The notes under the pieces were generated by a model. It saw nothing but the letters and a program-made list of their open reading frames with translations. It was not told the origin of the DNA and searched no databases. A stretch of 22,068 nucleotides of DNA from an uncultured Planctomycetaceae bacterium (GTDB taxonomy: Bacteria; Planctomycetota; Planctomycetia; Pirellulales; Pirellulaceae), in NCBI GenBank assembly GCA_937967755.1, contig CALBTA010000026.1:1-22068 (forward strand). Direction: 5' to 3'. Every line of letters begins with the position of its first letter. Position 1 is the first letter of the stretch. Both the position numbers and the translations under genes were made by a program. Positions 13,602 through 20,504 of the stretch are shown in pieces.

Positions 13602-14489
13602 ATGCGACCGACGCCGGCCACATTACGTGCTTTGCTAACGCTCACCGCGGGTGCGCTGCTCGCTTACTTCAGTGCGACGCCGCTGTTGGCAGACTACAAC
13701 TCTTCCAACATTCGCACGGTCGAGTGGTTGGTCGACCGCAGCGATGTGATTGCCGTGCTGGCAGCAGACGAAAAGGGCGGCGACAAAGCCGAACGGGTCG
13801 TGCATGCGTTCAAAGGCGACGCCGGGCGGATGGTGATGCCGCTGATCGAAGTGCGGGAGGACAACGCCGTCTACTACGGCCCCAACGGAAGCGGGGCGGC
13901 CAGACTGGTTTTCGTCCGCGGCGAATCGGGTCTGTTGCAAGCGGTGGAACTTGCCCGCCGCGTGCCAGGAGATTTTGTTCCCGACCTGCGCGATGTTTGG
14001 TTCGGAGTCGATCAGTACGGCGAGCTGCTGCTTTCCGAAGCGTCGCTGTTGAAAGCCGTCGCCGCGCGTGTTGAGGCGGGGCCTGGAGAGCCTTTGCCGA
14101 TGGACCGCCGCACGAAAACGAACCAGCGGCTGGGTGCGGCCCATCCTTGGGGCGGAGCCGCAATTGCCGCGCCGGCCGATTTCGCATTGGAAACTACGAA
14201 TGAAACCTATCGCCTGGTGGTCCCGTTCACTGTTGAGCGAAGAGAGCATTTCCAACAAGTGTTGCAAACCGGCACCGCGCCTGCTCGCATCCGCGCGATC
14301 GCCGAATTATCGCTGTTCGACGACAAAGCTGCCGCTGATGCGATCCGCAACGCAACGAAAGCGAAAGATGTCGTACCGGCCTTTCGCCCCGGTATGTGGG
14401 AAGGAAGCGGTCGATCCGATATTTGGGTAACGGCGGAGGACGTTCGCAAAGTGGCCCAAGACTCGCTGATGCCGCGCTCGCCAGAATGA
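13602..14489 (+). CDS. Hypothetical secreted protein
   Basis: A 295-residue protein with a signal peptide (about 1-31, ending PLLADY). An AGGGGA ribosome site (13589-13594) lies 7 bases before the ATG and overlaps the stop of the YdjY-domain gene, so translation is probably linked. The first half contains VEWLVDRSDVIAVLAADE, then RVVHAFKG and ARLVFVRG, a beta-rich pattern that also begins many planctomycete secreted proteins of unknown role. Residues about 200-280 look helical (EHFQQVLQTGTAPARIRAIAELSLFDDKAAADAIRNA), resembling a HEAT-like helical pair. I recognise no enzyme motif. Its function may be linked to the YdjY-domain protein, but this rests on gene order alone. Confidence 0.75.
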   Translation: MRPTPATLRALLTLTAGALLAYFSATPLLADYNSSNIRTVEWLVDRSDVIAVLAADEKGGDKAERVVHAFKGDAGRMVMPLIEVREDNAVYYGPNGSGAARLVFVRGESGLLQAVELARRVPGDFVPDLRDVWFGVDQYGELLLSEASLLKAVAARVEAGPGEPLPMDRRTKTNQRLGAAHPWGGAAIAAPADFALETTNETYRLVVPFTVERREHFQQVLQTGTAPARIRAIAELSLFDDKAAADAIRNATKAKDVVPAFRPGMWEGSGRSDIWVTAEDVRKVAQDSLMPRSPE

Positions 14490-14553
14490 ACTTGTGGGTT
14501 ATGCCGTTCGACTAGTCCACGACGCCCTTCGTTATTGAACTGAGTTTTGCAAA

Positions 14554-15957
14554 ATGATTTCCACTTTACGAATCGCGTTGTCTGGCTTGGCTGTGATGTC
14601 GGCACTCGGGTCGATCGCCCAAGCTGAACCGAGCACGCAAGAGAACGCTGGGCGGCCGAACATCTTGTTCATTTTTGCCGATGACTGGGGCTGGGGCGAT
14701 TTGTCTTGCCACGGCAGCAAGGTCTACAAGACGCCGAACCTCGACAAGCTGGCCGCGACGGGAACGGACTTTCACCGTTTCACAGTCGCCAGCGGCGTTT
14801 GCTCGCCCAGCCGCACGGCAGTGATGACGGGGCACTACCCGGCGCGGTACTGCATTCATCAGCACTTCGCTTCCGTCGAACATCACATCAAATGCGGCAT
14901 GCCCGACTGGCTTCCACCCGATGCTCCCAGCTTGCCGCGTCTGCTGAAGGAAGCCGGCTACGCCACCGCGCATTTCGGCAAGTGGCACCTGACCAATGGA
15001 CATGTTCCCGATGCGCCTGTGCCAACTGCCTACGGCTATGACGAGTCGGCCGTGTTCAACGGGCCTGGCCCACAGGTGAACGCGAACCCGACGAAAGAAG
15101 CACCAACCGCGACGCACAAAGCGATCGACTTCATCCGCCGCCACCGCGAGCAGCCTTTCTTCATCAACCTTTGGGTACACGCGACGCACACGCCGCACTA
15201 CCCCACTGAGCGTTGGCTGAAACAGTTTGAACATTTAGAAAAGCGGCAGCAGGTTTACGCCGCGGTGGTTGCGGAAACGGACGAACGGATCGGGCAGGTG
15301 CTGGCCGTGCTCGATGAGTTGGAATTGGCTGAAAACACGCTGGTGATCTTCTCGTCCGACAACGGCCCGGAAAACAGCGGGCCGCGCAAACGCCAAGATG
15401 ATGCCGCCACCGGTAGAGGCTTGGGCACGTTCTATTCCGTCGGCACGACGGGCGGATTGCGAGGCCGCAAGCGTTCACTCTTTCACGGGGGCGTGGGCGT
15501 GCCGTTTCTGGTCCGCTGGCTTGTCGTTGTTTCGACGGGAAAGAAAGATGTATCCACGTTCACCATCGCCGTCGATTTGTTGCCTACGTTCTGCGAGATC
15601 GCCGGCGCGGATTTACCCGAAAACTACCAAAGCGATGGCCAGAACATATTGCCTGCCTTGCGTGGAAAAGAGTTTAATCGCCGCCGGCCAATTTTCTGGC
15701 AATGGCACGGTGCCCGCCACGGCGAAAACTGGCCGCGATTGGGTGCTCAAGACGGACCCTGGACATTACTAATGAACGAAGACGGCAGCCGGGCCGAGTT
15801 GTACAATACGCTTGACGATCGCGGTCAAGCGAAGAACGTCTTTGACAAGCACCCGCAGATTGCGAAGCGATTGACCGGGCAAGTGTTCGCTTGGAAAAAG
15901 ACCCTGCCAAATTCCCCTCCAGAAGGTTGTTTCTCGAAGTTGAGGAAACAACCGTAG
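14554..15957 (+). CDS. Sulfatase (formylglycine type, exported)
   Basis: A 467-residue sulfatase that removes sulfate esters, probably from polysaccharides, outside the cytoplasm. A signal peptide spans about 1-24 (ends AQA-E). The catalytic signature C83-S-P-S-R87 contains the cysteine that formylglycine-generating enzyme converts. Metal ligands are visible as D43-D44 in FADDWGWGD and D269-N270 in SSDNGPE. H140-F-G-K143-W-H145 is the usual active-site segment. The family pattern LRGRKRSLFHGGVGVPFLVRW follows. Length and motifs are complete, so the gene looks intact. The last residues (EGCFSKLRKQP) are encoded inside a 9-bp hairpin that spans the stop region. The start is 64 bases after the preceding gene, with no clear ribosome site. 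The specific substrate cannot be read from sequence, and no maturase gene is present here. Confidence 0.95.
   Translation: MISTLRIALSGLAVMSALGSIAQAEPSTQENAGRPNILFIFADDWGWGDLSCHGSKVYKTPNLDKLAATGTDFHRFTVASGVCSPSRTAVMTGHYPARYCIHQHFASVEHHIKCGMPDWLPPDAPSLPRLLKEAGYATAHFGKWHLTNGHVPDAPVPTAYGYDESAVFNGPGPQVNANPTKEAPTATHKAIDFIRRHREQPFFINLWVHATHTPHYPTERWLKQFEHLEKRQQVYAAVVAETDERIGQVLAVLDELELAENTLVIFSSDNGPENSGPRKRQDDAATGRGLGTFYSVGTTGGLRGRKRSLFHGGVGVPFLVRWLVVVSTGKKDVSTFTIAVDLLPTFCEIAGADLPENYQSDGQNILPALRGKEFNRRRPIFWQWHGARHGENWPRLGAQDGPWTLLMNEDGSRAELYNTLDDRGQAKNVFDKHPQIAKRLTGQVFAWKKTLPNSPPEGCFSKLRKQP
15925..15953 (+). terminator. Hairpin at the sulfatase 3' end
   Basis: GGTTGTTTC (15925-15933) and GAAACAACC (15945-15953) are perfect reverse complements with an 11-base loop, ending just before the TAG at 15955-15957. 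It could act as an RNA-stabilising or terminating structure, but no T-run follows. It may instead be a palindrome inserted at the gene end. Confidence 0.4.
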
Positions 15958-16079
15958 TCACAAGCTGCCAGCTTGTTGACTGGTTCGGATGTTTTCCAGA
16001 ACGCAGCAGTGAAGCAAGATTCGCGCTGGATATTGATGCAAGACCGTTCCAGCGGGCAAGCTGGCAGCTCGCCGCTACG
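15956..16079. repeat. Dispersed ~123-bp element, copy B
   Basis: Starts inside the sulfatase stop codon. The left end holds a perfect 17-base palindrome ACAAGCTG-C-CAGCTTGT (15960-15976). The right end (16049-16079) holds CAAGCTGGCAGCTCG. It matches copy A (12211-12333) at 29 of the first 35 and 28 of the last 31 bases, with nearly equal total length. Both copies have the same orientation on the plus strand. Confidence 0.6.
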
Positions 16080-16090
16080 AAGGCGCAATG

Positions 16091-16144
16091 AAACACCCGC
16101 GATTCTCGCGACGACGAGCCGGAGAACCGCGGGTGTGTTGTCAC
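16091..16144 (-). terminator. Terminator hairpin, PEP-CTERM type, copy 3
   Basis: Read on the minus strand, GTGACAACACACCCGCG (16144-16128) is identical to the box at 10275-10291 and 11680-11696. It forms a 9-bp stem with CGCGGGTGT (16101-16093). The loop sequence differs from the other two copies, and only three T (from 16093-16091) begin the tail, so termination may be weaker. It lies 20 bases after the stop of the minus-strand PEP-CTERM gene. Confidence 0.75.
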
Positions 16145-16163
16145 CAAGTTGGTGTTGCTTCGT

Positions 16164-16841
16164 TTACTTCTTTCGTCGAATCCGAATCCAGCCAAAGGCT
16201 GCCAAACCGACGCCGATCATCGACCAGATGGCGATGCTGGCCGGTTCGGGAATGACTTGTACTTCAAACGCGACTTCACCCAGGCCAACGCGGTCGCCAC
16301 CGGGTGGGCTGATTCCGAAGAAGTTGTCCGTTGGGGTCAGTGCGACATAGCGAGCGGTGACAAGTTCATCAAACGGGTTGCTCTGCCGCGGCGAGGTATC
16401 TTGAATCGCGTCGAATGTTGGGTTGTAGGTAACGGAAGTTCCAAACCCTCCGGTTCCGTCCGCCTCGGTGGCAAATTCGAGGCTGAATTCGTTGGCACCG
16501 TTGGCGTTGGTATCCGCGTATCCCCATACGCTGATTTCGCCGAGCAAAACGTCCTCACCCAGATCGAAAACCAAGCGCGGTCCGGGGGTGGGCGTTGGGG
16601 CGAAATAGTCACCTGCACCGCCGTTGGGTGCGTTGGTTACCCAGGTCAGCGTGCTGGTCCGATTGTGCGGTTCGGCGGCGTCAAATCCCACACCGGCACC
16701 TTCGATCAAATTCACGGCAGGGAAGAAATCGGTGCCCGACGTGTCAGACGTGACTCCGGCGATGGTGTAGAAATCGGCCGCATGCACGAGGGAACCGGCC
16801 AACAGCAATCCCACTGCTAGGGTGGTAGAGACTGACTTCAT
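16164..16841 (-). CDS. PEP-CTERM protein with a discoidin-like domain
   Basis: A 225-residue secreted protein. Three in-frame ATGs lie close together (16868, 16847, 16841). I prefer 16841 because GGAAG stands 7 bases before it, whereas it touches the one at 16847. A signal peptide spans about 1-22 (KSVSTTLAVGLLLAGSLVHA). The mature part looks like a single beta-sandwich related to F5/8 type C domains: DLGEDVLLGEISVWGY, ARYVALTPTDNFFG and VGLGEVAFEVQ. The C terminus (196-225) is a PEP-CTERM signal, IPEPASIAIW followed by a helix and RIRRKK. The gene is separated from the three other PEP-CTERM genes by over 4 kb and lies on the opposite strand, yet ends with the same terminator box. Confidence 0.87.
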   Translation of the reverse strand: MKSVSTTLAVGLLLAGSLVHAADFYTIAGVTSDTSGTDFFPAVNLIEGAGVGFDAAEPHNRTSTLTWVTNAPNGGAGDYFAPTPTPGPRLVFDLGEDVLLGEISVWGYADTNANGANEFSLEFATEADGTGGFGTSVTYNPTFDAIQDTSPRQSNPFDELVTARYVALTPTDNFFGISPPGGDRVGLGEVAFEVQVIPEPASIAIWSMIGVGLAAFGWIRIRRKK

Positions 16842-16972
16842 GATCATTCTTCCGCTTAGTAAGTTCAAAGAGGGTTAAGCTAGGCAATTGGGATTATGGT
16901 TTCCAATTACGAACGATGCAATGGGAACGCAAAGAATTCCGCAAGCCCTGCTTCTGAACATCGAAATCGGAA

Positions 16973-18391
16973 TCAATTTGGCGTTTCCAGCAATTGGTCC
17001 AGCCATTTGCGGGCGGCGGGCCGGAACGCCAAAATCCCTGGTCGTTCGATGAGCCGCGAGAGCCGTTCGCCAACTTCTCGGGCCTCTTTCTGTTGGGTTT
17101 GCGCCGCCAAAACGCGCGAGAGGAAATAGAGGGTTGTCCGCTCCTGGGGCATTTCAGCGGCTGCAGCTCGTAGAGTCGCTTCGGCCGCGTCCACATTTCC
17201 GTTGCGAAACTGGGCCCAACCCAAGGCGGTCTTAACCATGGGGCGGTCGGGTTGGCTCTCGGCTAGCAGCTTGATCACTTCCAAAGCCTGCGCCCGTTTC
17301 GCGGCATCTTCCTGCTCCGCCAAAGCAAGCGTAAGACTAACCGTCGCATCGGCTGAACTAGAACGTTCAGCGACTTGCCGGAACAACTCTTCGGCTTGAT
17401 CGGTCTTTCCCAATTGCAATGCGATCAACCCGCTGTGCATTCGCAGTTCGTCACTTTCCAGTCCCAACTGCTTGGCTTTGGCAACGTGTCGTATCGCCTC
17501 ATCGGCCCGGTCCTCATACATCAGGGCGATGCTGCGCTGGAAGTGAACGCGGGCATCGTCCGGCGCACGTTGCAGCGCCGTTTGAAACCAGGCGTCTGAT
17601 TTTCGATAGTCGGCTGCTTCCACGCACATCACGGCCATCGAAACCTCCGGGCGGCTCATGCTGGAGTCTTGCCGATAGGCGATGTCAAATTGCTCAAACG
17701 CCTGCTTCGATTGCCCATCGCGAAATAGCATCATCGCCAGGCGATCACGAAGCGCCGCGTTCTGAGGCTCCGACTTCAGCCGTTGCTGATAAAGCCGGGC
17801 GGCCTGGCCCCAGTCTCGCCGCAACTCAGCGATCTTCGTTTGACCGCTGAGCAGTTCGGCCTGAAAGTAACCTCGCTGCGCTGCTGTCCAGTTATCGGGC
17901 AACTCGGCCTTCGCCGCGCGGTCGAACTGCAACATGGCATCCGTGACATGCCCGTCGAGCAGAGCAAGTTTCCCAAACATAAGGAACAGTTCGGGATGAT
18001 CCGGCGAGGCAATCGATACCTCTTCCAGCAACCTTCGGCCTGATGGCAGGTCGCCTCACGAAAGCTACAACCGAGCCAGCATCAGCTCGGGCGGCGGCAA
18101 GTGGGGATGCTCGGCGTACGCGTCGCGAAGGTCTTCGCGGCATTGCGCAACTTCCCCAGCGACGAACGCGCGGTGAGCAAGTCGCATGTCGGGCAGGTTT
18201 TCCAACTCTCTGAGCGAACCAGCAGCGTTCGGCCGCTGTTCATTCGCCTCGGCCGAAGCGTTCGACGCGCGATCGACAAAATTTGGAGTGCCCTCGGACT
18301 CGTCGATGGGTGCGGCACCAACTGTGCCGGCAGCGAGGCCGGCCAACAGAATCGCCAAAACGCGGCGCTCAATACATCTAAGTCGAATCAT
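16973..18391 (-). pseudogene. TPR protein gene interrupted by two in-frame stops
   Basis: An exported tetratricopeptide-repeat protein of a type common in planctomycetes, about 472 codons if whole. The first part (18391-18065) has a GGGAG ribosome site, a signal peptide (MIRLRC...TVGAAP) and the start of the repeat region, ending ELMLARL. The frame is then broken by TAG (18067-18065) and, three codons later, TGA (18058-18056). It continues without any shift as GDLPSGRRLLEEVSIASPDHPELFLMFGKL and runs through helical TPR repeats to 16973. The reading frame is identical on both sides and the joined protein is continuous, so point changes are the simplest cause. A TTG at 18031 could start the second part but has no good ribosome site. 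It could be a real pseudogene, a read-through case or a sequencing error. Confidence 0.75.
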
Positions 18392-18501
18392 AAGGCTTCT
18401 CCCGAGTAACAGCGTTCCGGCCAGAAGCCCATTATGCCATGCCTGCTCGCACTTGCCGGGCTGCGGCTGACATTATCTAGAATTCCCGCTACGCTGGACC
18501 G

Positions 18502-19680
18502 GTGATGGACGCCCGACCGATAGACGATGACGCCGCCTGGGAAGAATTGCGCGGGCAATGGGAACTGCGTGAGGGTACGGTTTATCTGAACCACGGTTCG
18601 TTTGGCCCGCCGCCAATCGCCGTTCAACAAGCGCGACGAAGCTGGCAGGCCGAGCTTGATGCGCAGCCGATGGATTTCTTCGTGCGGCAATTGGAAGGGC
18701 ACTTGTTGAATGCCCGTCGGCGGCTGGCGGAGTTCGTGGGTACGACGGCAGAGAATCTGATCCTCGCCGACAATGCCACCTACGGAATGAACATCGTCGC
18801 CGAGAGCATACCGCTATCTGTCGGCGATGAAGTGGTTTTGACGGATCACGAATACGGGGCGGTATTGCGAGTTTGGGAACGTGCCTGTAGCCGAACCGGT
18901 GCAACGCTGCGCATCGTCGAGCTGCCGAAACGGTTCGAGTCGCCGGAGCAGGTGGTCGCCACGATCGCAACCGCGCTAACAGACAAGACAAAGCTGTTGG
19001 TCGTCAGCCATATCACGTCGCCAACGGCAATCACGTTGCCGGTGAAGGAGATGTGCGATCGCGCCCGCGCGCGGGATGTGGCGGTTTGCATCGACGGGCC
19101 ACACGCCGTGGCGCAGCTGCCGCTGGACATTGATGCGCTCGATTGCGACTTCTATTGTGCAAGCTGCCACAAGTGGCTGTGCGCTCCGTTGGGAACGGGT
19201 TTTCTGTACGTTGACCCTCGACGGCAGGCAGACGTCGTTCCGCCGATTCTCAGTTGGGGGAAGTTGGATACGGAAGAGGGTCCGCAATCCTGGGTCGACG
19301 AGTTTGGTTGGCTGGGAACGCGCGACCCGTCGGGACTGCTGACAATTCCAACCGCGATCGAATTCCTCGAAGGCATAGGGCTAGACGCGTTCCGTGCACG
19401 CACGCATCATCTCGCTCAATACGCCCGCGCAAGGCTTGTGGATCTAACAGGCCTGGAGCCGACCGTTCCCGCCGACCAAGGGTGGTTCACGTCAATGGCC
19501 CACGTCCCCCTGCCCGACGGCGAAGCCCGGCCATTGCAAAAAGCGTTGTGGGAACATCATGGCATCGAAGTTCCCATCATCGAGTTCTCGAATCGCCGTT
19601 GGATTCGCGTTTCGTGCCACTTGTACACAACCAAGTGCGATATCGACAAGCTGGTCGCGGCACTGCGCCAACTTGTTTGA
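18502..19680 (+). CDS. PLP-dependent aminotransferase class V
   Basis: A 392-residue cytoplasmic enzyme of the class V aminotransferase/cysteine desulfurase fold, closest in look to isopenicillin N epimerase-like proteins. The N-terminal YLNHGSFGPPP (from residue 27) is typical of that subgroup. The cofactor site shows D198-G-P-H201 and the Schiff-base lysine K224 in ASCHKWLCAPLGTGFLY. NATYGMN (near 95) lies at the phosphate-binding position. No N-terminal targeting signal is seen. The substrate cannot be told: epimerase-like, desulfurase-like and lyase-like members share these motifs. Upstream it is divergent from the broken TPR gene (110 bases), and downstream it converges with a GntR regulator only 6 bases away. 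No Shine-Dalgarno sequence is evident before the ATG. Confidence 0.9.
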   Translation: MMDARPIDDDAAWEELRGQWELREGTVYLNHGSFGPPPIAVQQARRSWQAELDAQPMDFFVRQLEGHLLNARRRLAEFVGTTAENLILADNATYGMNIVAESIPLSVGDEVVLTDHEYGAVLRVWERACSRTGATLRIVELPKRFESPEQVVATIATALTDKTKLLVVSHITSPTAITLPVKEMCDRARARDVAVCIDGPHAVAQLPLDIDALDCDFYCASCHKWLCAPLGTGFLYVDPRRQADVVPPILSWGKLDTEEGPQSWVDEFGWLGTRDPSGLLTIPTAIEFLEGIGLDAFRARTHHLAQYARARLVDLTGLEPTVPADQGWFTSMAHVPLPDGEARPLQKALWEHHGIEVPIIEFSNRRWIRVSCHLYTTKCDIDKLVAALRQLV

Positions 19681-19686
19681 CGAAGA

Positions 19687-20358
19687 TCAGCGCGGAAAAT
19701 TCTTCACAAAGTAGTCTTGCCACGTCGTGATGTGGTCAACCATTGTCTCCGCTGCTTTTTTTGAATCGCCCTTGGCGAGCGCGCCGAGGATCTGTTGGTG
19801 CTCTTGGAGCGCTTGCTTCAGCACTTTCGTATTCGTGCTCATCTGATTGAAGCCGCGGTGCAACAGCCGGTAGCGGGCGATGTCTTTCCATAACCGGCGC
19901 ACCCCGGTGGCTCGAGCAATCGTGTCGTGAAATTTCTCGTCGTGGTTGATCCAACGCTGCATCCAATCAACGGCGTCGGGCGACCCCGCCAGGTAGTCGG
20001 CTTCCGATTGCAACGATTCCAGCGCCTGGTCGTCAATTGCCTTCGCCGCCAATTCCACCGCCCGGCCTTCGAGCAGCTTTCGCATCTCGAAAATCTCGAA
20101 CACGTCGTCGCGAGTGAACGCGGCGACGCGTGCCTTGCGATTGACTTCCTGCTCGACCAGCCCGTCGTGGGCCAATTGCCGTAGGGCGTCGTGAACCGGC
20201 GTGCGGCTCACGTCCAACTCCTTCGCTAAACCGACTACACTCAACTCCACGCCTGGGACCATCTGACCTGAGACAATCGCCTCCAGCAGGGTTTCGTAAA
20301 CCTTATCGCTGAGGGTCGTGCGTTCAATTGTTGGGGTTTGGAGAGGAAGAGCGGGCAT
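19687..20358 (-). CDS. GntR family regulator, FadR/FCD subfamily
   Basis: A 223-residue DNA-binding protein. I prefer the ATG at 20358 over an in-frame GTG at 20370 because GAGGG lies 5 bases before the ATG. A winged helix-turn-helix (about 14-78) reads LSDKVYETLLEAIVSGQMVPG, then ELDVSRTPVHDALRQLAHDGLV. The C-terminal FCD domain (about 85-215) has the all-helical pattern and metal-binding histidines expected of the family (HDEKFHDTIARATG, LQEHQQIL, MVDHITTWQDYF). Such proteins sense small organic acids or sugar acids and usually repress catabolic genes. The target is not visible here; the closest gene is the convergent aminotransferase, which it would not control from a shared promoter. Confidence 0.93.
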   Translation of the reverse strand: MPALPLQTPTIERTTLSDKVYETLLEAIVSGQMVPGVELSVVGLAKELDVSRTPVHDALRQLAHDGLVEQEVNRKARVAAFTRDDVFEIFEMRKLLEGRAVELAAKAIDDQALESLQSEADYLAGSPDAVDWMQRWINHDEKFHDTIARATGVRRLWKDIARYRLLHRGFNQMSTNTKVLKQALQEHQQILGALAKGDSKKAAETMVDHITTWQDYFVKNFPR

Positions 20359-20448
20359 TGAAACCCTCACATGCGGAAAAGAACGTCAAAAACATGCTAC
20401 ATGCACTGGGCTTTAAGTTTAGTCGCACCACGGCTCACCTGCAAGCAG

Positions 20449-20473
20449 TCGCCCCACCTGAAATTGGGGGCGA
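20449..20473 (-). terminator. Weak hairpin downstream of the M16 gene
   Basis: TCGCCCC (20449-20455) and GGGGCGA (20467-20473) form a perfect 7-bp stem with an 11-base loop, 31 bases beyond the M16 stop codon. No T-run follows on the minus strand, so this is only a possible terminator. Nothing else is seen between 20359 and 20504. Confidence 0.35.
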
Positions 20474-20504
20474 AGCTGCCGGAAACTAGATCCGTCAGAA
20501 GCCG

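Noticed and set aside
16149..16820. 223-codon plus-strand frame opposite the fourth PEP-CTERM gene
   Set aside because: The minus-strand frame has a signal peptide, PEP-CTERM tail, ribosome site and terminator; the plus-strand frame has none of these.
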